The position numbers and the translations under genes were made by a program. From the NCBI GenBank assembly GCA_004560045.1, contig SFWF01000042.1:1-12221 (forward strand): a stretch of 12,221 nucleotides of DNA. Direction: 5' to 3'. Below are positions 5,995-12,221 of the stretch, in pieces. How positions within the stretch are numbered: the stretch's first letter is position 1; each line of letters begins with the position of its first letter. The notes below the pieces were generated by a model. It was not told the DNA's origin. It did no database searches and saw only the letters and a program-made list of their open reading frames with translations. This DNA comes from a bacterium. Its GTDB lineage: Bacteria; Bacillota; Clostridia; Oscillospirales; Acutalibacteraceae.

Positions 5995-7971
5995 ATGAAC
6001 AAAACGGATGCAAAAAAACGAATAGCCGAGCTTACCGAGCTTTTGAGGTATCATAACGCACGTTATTACGAGGACGATTCTCCCGAGATAACCGACTACG
6101 AATACGATATGCTCGGTAGGGAACTCAGAGCCTTAGAAGCCGAATATCCCGAGCTCGCAAAATCCGATTCTCCGTCACAACGTGTCGGAGGAGCGGCCAA
6201 CAGACTTTTTACTCCCGTTAAGCATACCGTAAAAATGGAAAGCCTGCTCGACGCCTTCAGCTTCGAAGAGCTTGAGGCATTTGATAACAGAGTAACCGAT
6301 ACGGTCGGAAAGACCGTTTATTCGGTAGAACCTAAAATCGACGGTCTCTCGGTATCCCTTGAATATTCTGAGGGTAAATTTGTTCGCGGCTCTACCCGAG
6401 GAGACGGAGAAACGGGCGAGGACGTTACCGCAAACCTTCTGACCGTCGACTCTATTCCAAAGGAGATTCCGTTTGACGGTGAGCTTGAGGTTAGAGGCGA
6501 GGTCTATATGTCCCGCGAATCCTTTGACGCTCTTGTTAAGCGTCAGGAGCTTTTAGGCGAGCAACCCGCTAAAAATCCCCGAAACGCCGCCGCAGGCTCT
6601 CTAAGGCAGAAAAACTCGAAAATTACGGCCGAAAGAAAGCTTGATATATTCGTCTTTAATGTTCAGAGAATTGAAGGAAAAGAGCTTTTCTCTCATATAG
6701 AGTCTCTCAATTTTCTTAAATCCCTTGGCTTTAGTGTCCTTCCTACCTATAAACCCTGCGAAAGTATAGGCGAGGTAATAGAAGAAATAAAGCGTATCGG
6801 TGATAGCAGGGGAGACCTGCCCTTTGATATCGACGGAGCGGTTGTCAAGGTCGATACCTTTGCGCTTCGCGACGAAATGGGAAGCACGGCAAAATACCCC
6901 AAATGGGCAATAGCCTATAAATATCCTCCCGAGGAAAAGCCTACCAAGCTTCTCGGCATAGAAATTAATGTCGGTCGTACCGGAGCCCTTACTCCTACCG
7001 CCGTATTTGAACCGATTCAGCTTGCAGGTACTACCGTTTCACGTGCTGTCCTCCATAACGAGGATTTTATTAAGGAAAAGGGAATATGCCTCGGAGATAC
7101 CATAATCGTCCGAAAAGCGGGAGATATAATTCCCGAGGTTGTAGCGGTCAGCGCTCACGGAGATAATGTGACGCCCTTCCTAATGCCTCATATCTGCCCT
7201 TCATGCGGCGGTCCCGTATTTCGTGAAGAGGGTGAAGCCGTTCTTCGTTGCACCAATGCCGAATGTCCCGCTCAGATGCTTCGTCACCTAATTCATTTTA
7301 CCTCTCGTGACGCTATGGATATCGAAGGTCTGGGCCCTGCAGTATTAGAGCAGCTTGCCGAGGCGGAGCTTATAAAGGATATAACCGATCTTTACGAGCT
7401 TAAGGAAGAGGATATTTCTTCTCTTGAAAGAATGGGAGAAAAATCTGCTCAGAACCTTATATCGGCTCTCGAAAAGTCAAAGGAAAATCCGCTTTCACGT
7501 CTCGTTTTTGCCTTAGGCATACGTCATATAGGCCAAAAGGCCGCAAAGCTTGCCTGTGATCGTTTTAAGAATGTTGACGCGCTGTTTGAAGCGACAAAGG
7601 AGGACTTTGAGGCTATCGACGGATTCGGGTCTATTCTTGCCGAAAGCATATACGAGTTTTTCTCTCTTGATTCCACGAAAGAGATGATTGAAAAGCTCAG
7701 AACCCTCGGCCTTAATATGACCGAACCCGACAATACGATAGATAATCGTTTTGAGGGAATGACCTTTGTTCTTACGGGAACCCTTCCAACATATTCAAGG
7801 CAGGAGGCTTCAGAGATTATCGAACGCTACGGCGGAAAGACTTCTTCTTCGGTTTCCAAGAAGACGACCTACGTCCTTTCGGGTGAATCCTCGGGCTCAA
7901 AGCTCGATAAAGCCAACGCTCTCGGCATCCCCGTAATCGACGAAGCACAGTTCAATGATATGATTAAATAA
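5995..7971 (+). CDS. ligA: NAD-dependent DNA ligase LigA
   Basis: Essential replicative ligase that seals nicks using NAD+ as adenylate donor. At 658 residues it is full length. Domain Ia starts with NARYYEDDSPEITDYEYD (21-38), which binds the NMN half of NAD+. The adenylated lysine is K114 in the PKIDGLS motif, and STRGDGETGEDVT (133-145) follows in the nucleotidyl-transferase domain. The OB fold covers about 315-390, the zinc finger uses C401, C404, C419 and C424, helix-hairpin-helix repeats occupy about 430-560 and the BRCT domain 585-658. The ATG at 5995 is preceded by AAAGGAG that overlaps the yunB stop codon, so the two genes are co-translated. A strong terminator follows 5 bp after the stop. 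Confidence 0.98.
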   Translation: MNKTDAKKRIAELTELLRYHNARYYEDDSPEITDYEYDMLGRELRALEAEYPELAKSDSPSQRVGGAANRLFTPVKHTVKMESLLDAFSFEELEAFDNRVTDTVGKTVYSVEPKIDGLSVSLEYSEGKFVRGSTRGDGETGEDVTANLLTVDSIPKEIPFDGELEVRGEVYMSRESFDALVKRQELLGEQPAKNPRNAAAGSLRQKNSKITAERKLDIFVFNVQRIEGKELFSHIESLNFLKSLGFSVLPTYKPCESIGEVIEEIKRIGDSRGDLPFDIDGAVVKVDTFALRDEMGSTAKYPKWAIAYKYPPEEKPTKLLGIEINVGRTGALTPTAVFEPIQLAGTTVSRAVLHNEDFIKEKGICLGDTIIVRKAGDIIPEVVAVSAHGDNVTPFLMPHICPSCGGPVFREEGEAVLRCTNAECPAQMLRHLIHFTSRDAMDIEGLGPAVLEQLAEAELIKDITDLYELKEEDISSLERMGEKSAQNLISALEKSKENPLSRLVFALGIRHIGQKAAKLACDRFKNVDALFEATKEDFEAIDGFGSILAESIYEFFSLDSTKEMIEKLRTLGLNMTEPDNTIDNRFEGMTFVLTGTLPTYSRQEASEIIERYGGKTSSSVSKKTTYVLSGESSGSKLDKANALGIPVIDEAQFNDMIK

Positions 7972-7976
7972 GAAAA

Positions 7977-8008
7977 AGCTCCGAAACAAACTGTTTCGGA
8001 GCTTTTTT
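7977..8008. terminator. Bidirectional terminator between ligA and secF
   Basis: The stem AGCTCCGAAACA (7977-7988) pairs exactly with TGTTTCGGAGCT (7992-8003) around a 3-nt loop. It has AAAAA on the left (7973-7977) and TTTTTT on the right (8003-8008), so it works in both directions and serves the convergent ligA and secD-secF units. Confidence 0.93.
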
Positions 8009-8034
8009 GGTCTGATTTAGAACATAAATTATCT

Positions 8035-8985
8035 TTAGTGGGCCTTCTTTTTAGAACCGGACTTGACCTTTTTTTCAGACTTATTTTTCCAGATGACCCA
8101 AAGGGGAGCGGAAACGAAGAGGGAAGAGATACATCCCGAAATAAGACCGACAGCCATGGGTATTGCGAAGGAACGGAGCGAGGTAAGACCGAATACTTCG
8201 GCTACGACGATTATCATAACAACCGCAAGGAAGGTGGTAACGGTGGTTACGATGGTACGAATCTTAACGGCGTTAAGACTCATGTTAACGAGCTCTGCGG
8301 TAGTAGCGTCGGGGTAAATTCCCTTGTTCTCACGAACGCGGTCGTAAACGACGATAGTATCGTTAAGAGAGTAACCGAGAATAGTAAGGATAACCGCAAG
8401 GAAGGTCATATCAATCTGGAGGCGGAAGATAACTGCGGTAAAGAAAGCAACGAAGATATCGAGGAAAAGCGCTACGAAAGCGGTAATGGCCGCCGAAACG
8501 CCGCCGATTTTGCGGAAACGAACTCCAACGTAAAGAAGAACAAGTACGCCGGTAAGGATAACTGCCGCCATCGCTCTTGCGAAGAAGCCGCCTGCAACAC
8601 TTCCGTCAACCGAGTTGGACTCGGAGAAGTCAATTTTGTTATCGGGGTAGGCCTTAACGAGCGCATCGTCAAGCTTCTGCTGTAATTCGTTGGAAAGAGC
8701 CTTGTTTCCCGCAAGGGTAATAACTAATTTTTTACTACCGCTGGTAAGTCCGGCGCTTTCGGTTACGTCTACCTTTTCGCTGATGGTCTTTTCGGTAAGA
8801 GCGTCAACGTCGCTGAGCTTAATGTCTCCGCTGTAGGAGTAGGAAATACGCGTACCACCCTTAAAATCGATAGAGAGATTTACGCCGAAGATTATCGAGA
8901 AAATAATTCCGATAGCCATAAATACGGCAAATCCGATAAGAACGGGCTTAAAAGCCTTATTAAAGTTAATATCTTTTTTAAACAT
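8035..8985 (-). CDS. secF: Protein translocase subunit SecF
   Basis: Inner-membrane partner of SecD; the pair uses the proton or sodium gradient to pull exported proteins out of the SecYEG channel and helps late steps of membrane insertion. The 316 residues have six membrane segments: one at 14-35 followed by DFKGGT (40-45) and a small periplasmic domain to about 130, then five from about 135 to 300. The conserved GYSLNDTIVVYDRVREN block (204-220) is the SecF signature. The tail is lysine-rich (KKVKSGSKKKAH). The ATG at 8985 lies 7 bp after a GGAGGT site; an upstream in-frame start at 9069 would overlap secD deeply and is not supported. It overlaps the end of secD by 8 bp, implying coupled translation. 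Confidence 0.96.
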   Translation of the reverse strand: MFKKDINFNKAFKPVLIGFAVFMAIGIIFSIIFGVNLSIDFKGGTRISYSYSGDIKLSDVDALTEKTISEKVDVTESAGLTSGSKKLVITLAGNKALSNELQQKLDDALVKAYPDNKIDFSESNSVDGSVAGGFFARAMAAVILTGVLVLLYVGVRFRKIGGVSAAITAFVALFLDIFVAFFTAVIFRLQIDMTFLAVILTILGYSLNDTIVVYDRVRENKGIYPDATTAELVNMSLNAVKIRTIVTTVTTFLAVVMIIVVAEVFGLTSLRSFAIPMAVGLISGCISSLFVSAPLWVIWKNKSEKKVKSGSKKKAH

Positions 8986-10354
8986 TCTTCTTACCTCCAT
9001 ATAAAGCAGGCTTTCTGAAGACCTTGAGTCTGGAGATACTCTTGACCATAAGTCTCGAAGCAAATACACCTACGATGAGGTTGAAGATGGTTCCTACAAG
9101 GAGGGTGTAACCGAAGGAGTAGATAGAACCGGTAATGGTGGTTCCGAAGAGATTCATAAGGGGAGAGAGGATGGTGGTGAGAATGTTGTTCTCGGCGCCG
9201 AAGGAGCCCATAAGAACGAGAGAAACGATAACGATGGTCATATTTCCGTCGATAATAGCGCTTAGGGAGTTCTTATAACCCGAAGCAATAGCACCGTCGA
9301 TGGTCTTGCCCTTAGAGAATTCTTCGCGGATACGCTCGGCAGCGATAACGTTTGCGTCAACGCCAACACCGATGGAAAGGATAATACCTGCGATACCGGG
9401 AATGGTAAGGGTGAAGCTTTCGGTTCCGGGGAAGTAGCCCGAGATGCAGGCGATCATTCCGCCGACCTGTCCGAGAAGGGCTATAGACGCAACAACGCCG
9501 AGGAGACGATAGCGTATGATCATCAGCAGGCAGATAACAACGAAGGCGCAAGCTGCTGCGATTATCATTACCATAAGAGCGTCGGATCCGAGGGTGGGGG
9601 ACACGATCTGCATCTTAGAGTCATCTACGGTAAGACCGAAGGGAAGAGAACCTGCGTTGATCTGATTAGCGAGCTCGTTGGCCTCTTCTGCGGTGAACTG
9701 ACCGGTGATAACTGCTTCACCGTTAGCAATAACAGAGTTTACGGTAGGTGCCGAAAGCATTACATCGTCCATCCAGATAGAAATCGTGCTTCCGACGTTC
9801 TGTCTGGTAGCCTCAGCAAACTTAGATGTGCCGGTAGTATCGAATTTGAGGGCTATGTACCAACCGCCCTGTGCGGCATCGTACTGAGCAGATGCATTTT
9901 CGACGTATTTACCTTCAACGAGAACGGTGCTTTTAGCAGTGCCTTGACAGAAGGAGAGAACTGCGGTTTTGCCGAGCTTTGCAACCTCTGCTGCGGGATC
10001 GTAGTCGGTCTGGTCGGATGACCAGGGGAAACGAACGATGATCTGATGCTTTTCGTTCTCAACGAAAACCTCGTAGTCGGTGATATTGTTTCCGACGAGA
10101 CGTGTTTCGATGATCGACTTGGCGGCACTCATATCGCCTGCGGTAATTTTGTCGGCTTTGATATCGGGAGTAAATACGGCTTCAACACCGCCTCTGATAT
10201 CAATACCCCAACGGATATCGTTTGCGCCCTTCAGGTAGACGTTACGGATATCGCCGTAATAGTTGTCTATGCCTAAGAAGGCCGTAAGTGTAAGTGCAAG
10301 TATGATCGCGAATACCGTGAAAAATACCCACTTACCGGTTTTCTTTGCTTTCAT
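8978..10354 (-). CDS. secD: Protein translocase subunit SecD
   Basis: Larger half of the SecDF export motor, an RND-superfamily membrane protein with a big extracytoplasmic domain that captures the emerging substrate. The 458 residues have a first membrane segment at 8-29, the RWGIDIRGGVEAVF motif (48-61), a periplasmic part to about 255 that includes SLPFGL (236-241), then five membrane segments. SIGVGVDANVIAAERIREEF (327-346) carries D333, equivalent to the conserved membrane aspartate needed for ion-driven movement, and the RIREE signature. The start at 10354 has a GGAGG site 7 bp upstream. The last codons (YGGKKNV) also supply the ribosome binding site of secF. Separate secD and secF is the common clostridial layout, unlike the fused SecDF of Bacillus. 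Confidence 0.97.
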   Translation of the reverse strand: MKAKKTGKWVFFTVFAIILALTLTAFLGIDNYYGDIRNVYLKGANDIRWGIDIRGGVEAVFTPDIKADKITAGDMSAAKSIIETRLVGNNITDYEVFVENEKHQIIVRFPWSSDQTDYDPAAEVAKLGKTAVLSFCQGTAKSTVLVEGKYVENASAQYDAAQGGWYIALKFDTTGTSKFAEATRQNVGSTISIWMDDVMLSAPTVNSVIANGEAVITGQFTAEEANELANQINAGSLPFGLTVDDSKMQIVSPTLGSDALMVMIIAAACAFVVICLLMIIRYRLLGVVASIALLGQVGGMIACISGYFPGTESFTLTIPGIAGIILSIGVGVDANVIAAERIREEFSKGKTIDGAIASGYKNSLSAIIDGNMTIVIVSLVLMGSFGAENNILTTILSPLMNLFGTTITGSIYSFGYTLLVGTIFNLIVGVFASRLMVKSISRLKVFRKPALYGGKKNV

Positions 10355-10433
10355 AGCTAAACCTCCGGATCTTTCTGCAAAAAATTATTATATCGAGTAT
10401 ATGCGAAAAAACGCTTATACTATCATAAAATAC

Positions 10434-10462
10434 ATTATAATATCTATTTCGTGTAAAGTCAA
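10434..10462 (-). promoter_or_regulatory. Promoter of the secD-secF operon
   Basis: The minus strand reads TTGACT (complement of 10457-10462), 17 bp, then TATAAT (complement of 10434-10439): 5/6 and 6/6 matches. This implies a leader of roughly 70 nt before the secD ATG. That leader is AT-rich with no riboswitch or strong hairpin that I can recognise. Confidence 0.75.
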
Positions 10463-10472
10463 TTACGAAATA
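10445..10472. promoter_or_regulatory. 8-bp dyad around the secD -35 box
   Basis: TATTTCGT (10445-10452) and its exact complement ACGAAATA (10465-10472) flank the -35 hexamer, which lies in the 12-bp spacer. The dyad begins immediately after the aminotransferase stop codon. It could be an operator for secD-secF or a weak hairpin at the aminotransferase 3' end; no T-run follows, so a normal terminator is unlikely. Confidence 0.35.
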
Positions 10473-11744
10473 TTATTTAACGAGTTTTTCAAGTGCGGCA
10501 TATTTTACCGCAACGCATAAAACCTCAGCCGCAACGGCTAATTCCTTAACGCCCGGGAAGGAAGGAGCAATACGCAGATTGCTGTCCTCGGGATCCAAGC
10601 CGTAGGGGAAGGGGGCGCCGGGAGCAGTAATAACGAGTCCTGCCTCCTTACAAAGCTCGCCTACGCGTTTTGCGCAACCCGAGAGAACCTCCATGCTGAT
10701 AAAGTATCCGCCCTTAGGAGTGGTCCAGGTAGCGATGCCTTTATCTCCGAGAGCATCGGAAAACTGCTTTAAGCAGGCTTCGAACTTCGGACGAAGAATA
10801 TCTGCGTGCCTCTTCATCTGCTTAGCTAAAGCCTCGATGGAAGGGATCATTCTTGCGTGGCAAAGCTGATTAACCTTATCGGGACCGATAGTTTGAACGG
10901 TCATACGGGCTTTGAGCATCTTAATATTGTTTGGGCTTGCTGCCTCTGCCGCAACTCCGGCTCCGGGATATGTTATCTTAGAGGTAGAGGTAAACTGGAA
11001 CACAAGATCTTCGTTACCGTTTTTGACACATTCTTCATATATATTAAGAAGAGGGTCGGTGGTATTGTAAAGATCATGAACGACGTAGGCGTTATCCCAC
11101 ATTACTCTGAAATCCTTTGCGGCAGGCTTAAGTGCAGCAATTCGTTTAACCGTTTCGTCGCTGTAGGTGATTCCGGTAGGATTGGAGTATTTCGGAACAC
11201 ACCACATTCCCTTAACGAGGGGATCTTTTACAAGCTCCTCTACGGCGTCCATATCGGGACCTGTTTCGGTGTTTTTGACCATGATCAGTTCCATACCGTA
11301 ATATTCGCAAATTCCGAAATGTCTGTCGTATCCGGGAGAAGGACAGATGAATTTTACTTTACCCTGAGTCATCCAGGGCCCCTCTCCGAAGCCGGTTACC
11401 ATTCCCTGAGTGATGGTATCGAACATCATATTAAGAGAAGAGTTTCCGCCGCAGATAACGTTCTCGCTATCCATTCCGAGAACCTCTCCGAACAACTTTT
11501 TAAGCTCGCTGAGTCCGTCGAGACCGCCGTAGTTTCTTGTTTCGGTTCCGTTTTCAGACTTAAAGCCCGTCTTTGCTGAAACGAGGCCTAAAAGCTCTTC
11601 TGAAAGATCGAGCTGATCGGCTCCGGGCTTTCCTCTCGACATATCAAGAGACAGCTTAGCACCTTTAATTTTTTCAAATTCGTGCTTAACTGTTTCGAAT
11701 TCTACGGCTAATTCTTCTTTAGTCATAGAAAGATAGTTTGCCAT
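10473..11744 (-). CDS. Aspartate-type aminotransferase (fold type I, subgroup Ic-like)
   Basis: PLP-dependent transaminase of fold type I, most like the subgroup Ic aspartate aminotransferases described in Corynebacterium (PF12897-type), which swap the amino group between aspartate or glutamate and 2-oxo acids. The 423 residues begin with the SLDMSRGKPGADQLDLS block (32-48) typical of this group. The PLP lysine is K256 in TSTSKITYPGAG. Other cofactor residues are N188 in KYSNPTG, D217 and Y220 in WDNAYVVHDL, and R391 in NLRIAPSFPG as the carboxylate-binding arginine. The start at 11744 is set by a GGAGG site about 7 bp upstream; an in-frame extension to 11843 would include the promoter. It is divergent from a malate/lactate dehydrogenase gene. 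Aspartate specificity is from family resemblance and is not proved here. Confidence 0.88.
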   Translation of the reverse strand: MANYLSMTKEELAVEFETVKHEFEKIKGAKLSLDMSRGKPGADQLDLSEELLGLVSAKTGFKSENGTETRNYGGLDGLSELKKLFGEVLGMDSENVICGGNSSLNMMFDTITQGMVTGFGEGPWMTQGKVKFICPSPGYDRHFGICEYYGMELIMVKNTETGPDMDAVEELVKDPLVKGMWCVPKYSNPTGITYSDETVKRIAALKPAAKDFRVMWDNAYVVHDLYNTTDPLLNIYEECVKNGNEDLVFQFTSTSKITYPGAGVAAEAASPNNIKMLKARMTVQTIGPDKVNQLCHARMIPSIEALAKQMKRHADILRPKFEACLKQFSDALGDKGIATWTTPKGGYFISMEVLSGCAKRVGELCKEAGLVITAPGAPFPYGLDPEDSNLRIAPSFPGVKELAVAAEVLCVAVKYAALEKLVK

Positions 11745-11775
11745 TGAATTTCCTCCAAAATCATAGTATCGGTTT

Positions 11776-11804
11776 ATTATACTACATAAGTGATTTTTTT
11801 TCAA
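11776..11804 (-). promoter_or_regulatory. Promoter of the aminotransferase gene
   Basis: The minus strand reads TTGAAA (complement of 11799-11804), 17 bp, then TATAAT (complement of 11776-11781): 5/6 and 6/6 matches to the housekeeping consensus. An A8 tract starts within the -35 box. It lies about 30 bp before the start codon at 11744. Confidence 0.8.
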
Positions 11805-11874
11805 GCAGTATTTTAACATATACATACACATACATATTTTCATATATAATGATACGGAGAAATTGTGTTTTTAC

Positions 11875-11903
11875 TTGCAAGAAATCGAAAATAGGGTTAT
11901 AAT
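11875..11903 (+). promoter_or_regulatory. Promoter of the malate/lactate dehydrogenase gene
   Basis: TTGCAA (11875-11880), 17 bp, then TATAAT (11898-11903). The -35 sits in the palindrome CTTGCAAG (11874-11881). The RBS TAGGAG (11917-11922) precedes the ATG at 11931. The 70 bp between this and the divergent aminotransferase promoter is AT-rich, with a CATA-type low-complexity run (about 11816-11849). Confidence 0.7.
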
Positions 11904-11930
11904 TGATAAAAAATTATAGGAGAAACTTTT

Positions 11931-12221
11931 ATGAGCTACATACGCTATTCTTACAACACATTAAAAACCTTCTGTACGGACGCTTTCAAGAAGTTTGGTT
12001 TTACCGATAAGCATTCCGAAAGCATTACCGACGTTCTGCTTCTTTCCGACGTCTACGGAATCGAGTCCCACGGTATGCAGCGTCTCGTTCGTTATCATAA
12101 GGGTATAGAAAAAGGTCTTATTCACGTAGACGCTAAGCCCGAGATAGTTTTTGAAACTCCCGTATCTGCCGTTATCGACGCACACGACGGTATGGGTCAG
12201 CTCGTATCGATAGAGGCTATG
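11931..12221 (+). CDS. Malate/L-lactate dehydrogenase, Ldh2 family (partial, 3' end outside)
   Basis: The first 97 residues of an NAD(P)-dependent 2-hydroxyacid dehydrogenase of the Ldh2/MDH2 family, which includes malate, L-lactate, ureidoglycolate and sulfolactate dehydrogenases and is unrelated to the classical LDH/MDH fold. The marker is DVYGIESHGMQRLVRY (40-55), where H48 is the conserved catalytic histidine in the SHG motif and R52 lies near the substrate. VIDAHDGMGQLVSIEAM follows, as the family expects. The ATG at 11931 has TAGGAG 8 bp upstream and its own promoter. The substrate cannot be chosen from this part. The divergent aminotransferase would fit malate/oxaloacetate/aspartate interconversion, but this is only a suggestion. 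Confidence 0.88.
   Translation, partial: MSYIRYSYNTLKTFCTDAFKKFGFTDKHSESITDVLLLSDVYGIESHGMQRLVRYHKGIEKGLIHVDAKPEIVFETPVSAVIDAHDGMGQLVSIEAM

Noticed and set aside
8038..8685. Plus-strand open frame of 215 codons antisense to secF
   Set aside because: It is an antisense shadow of the clearly conserved secF coding sequence, with biased G/N/R/E-rich composition.
8986..9069. Longer SecF start reading through the secD 3' end
   Set aside because: SecF homology starts at MFKKDINF, with a well-placed GGAGGT before 8985; the extra 28 residues are a shadow of secD.
10372..10433. Leader of secD considered for a riboswitch
   Set aside because: It is short, AT-rich and has only a GCG/CGC mini-stem; nothing matches a known riboswitch core.
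10857..11579. Plus-strand open frame of 240 codons antisense to the aminotransferase
   Set aside because: The minus strand has complete PLP-enzyme motifs; the plus frame has none and no RBS or promoter.
11745..11843. Longer N-terminus of the aminotransferase
   Set aside because: The extension spans the near-consensus promoter and RBS and is Cys/Tyr/Lys-rich AT-driven sequence without family similarity.
11816..11849. CATA/ACAT low-complexity run considered as a tandem-repeat regulatory array
   Set aside because: The units are irregular and explained by AT-rich promoter DNA; no repeat unit or dyad of useful length is seen.

Overview
The window looks like chromosome from an anaerobic, spore-forming member of the Clostridia, probably of the Oscillospiraceae/Ruminococcaceae type. 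This rests on a YunB sporulation gene, a ferredoxin-type thioredoxin reductase homologue, stand-alone SecD and SecF, AGGAGG-type ribosome binding sites and moderate GC. The lineage is inferred from gene content and style, not from a marker gene.

Left end (1-724): remains of mobile DNA. The first 60 bases read in one frame as a short peptide resembling conjugative relaxases. They change abruptly into the 3' part of an IS3-family orfB transposase, which keeps its whole DDE catalytic core, a 32-bp perfect palindrome just after the stop, and a likely right terminal repeat ending near 724. The left half of the IS is absent.

Region 755-2945, minus strand: a cytoplasmic GH20-type beta-N-acetylhexosaminidase, then a 66-residue ferredoxin:thioredoxin-reductase-like iron-sulfur protein, then thioredoxin. 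The last two are 12 bp apart, and the stop codon of the first lies inside the ribosome binding site of the second. They probably form a ferredoxin-driven disulfide reduction pair. A MATE efflux protein (3102-4484) is divergent from the hexosaminidase, and both promoters carry the same GTCTTGC word at the -35 box.

Region 4605-7971, plus strand: a cytidylate-kinase-like P-loop protein, the sporulation protein YunB (TTG start, RBS inside a long hairpin) and NAD-dependent DNA ligase LigA. A strong bidirectional terminator separates LigA from the convergent secD-secF operon (8035-10354), whose two genes overlap by 8 bp and form the proton-driven accessory part of the Sec translocon.

Right end (10473-12221): a subgroup Ic aspartate-type aminotransferase on the minus strand, divergent from the start of a malate/L-lactate dehydrogenase (Ldh2 family) that runs off the window. 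Both may act on C4 or other 2-oxo acids.

Most of the window is ordinary core-genome content. I found no clear undescribed system. The best leads are the variant FTR-like protein paired with thioredoxin, the relaxase/IS3 junction with its palindrome, the hairpin over the yunB RBS, and dyad elements over several promoters. No tRNA, rRNA, CRISPR array or riboswitch was recognised, and no gene-free stretch exceeds 300 bases.
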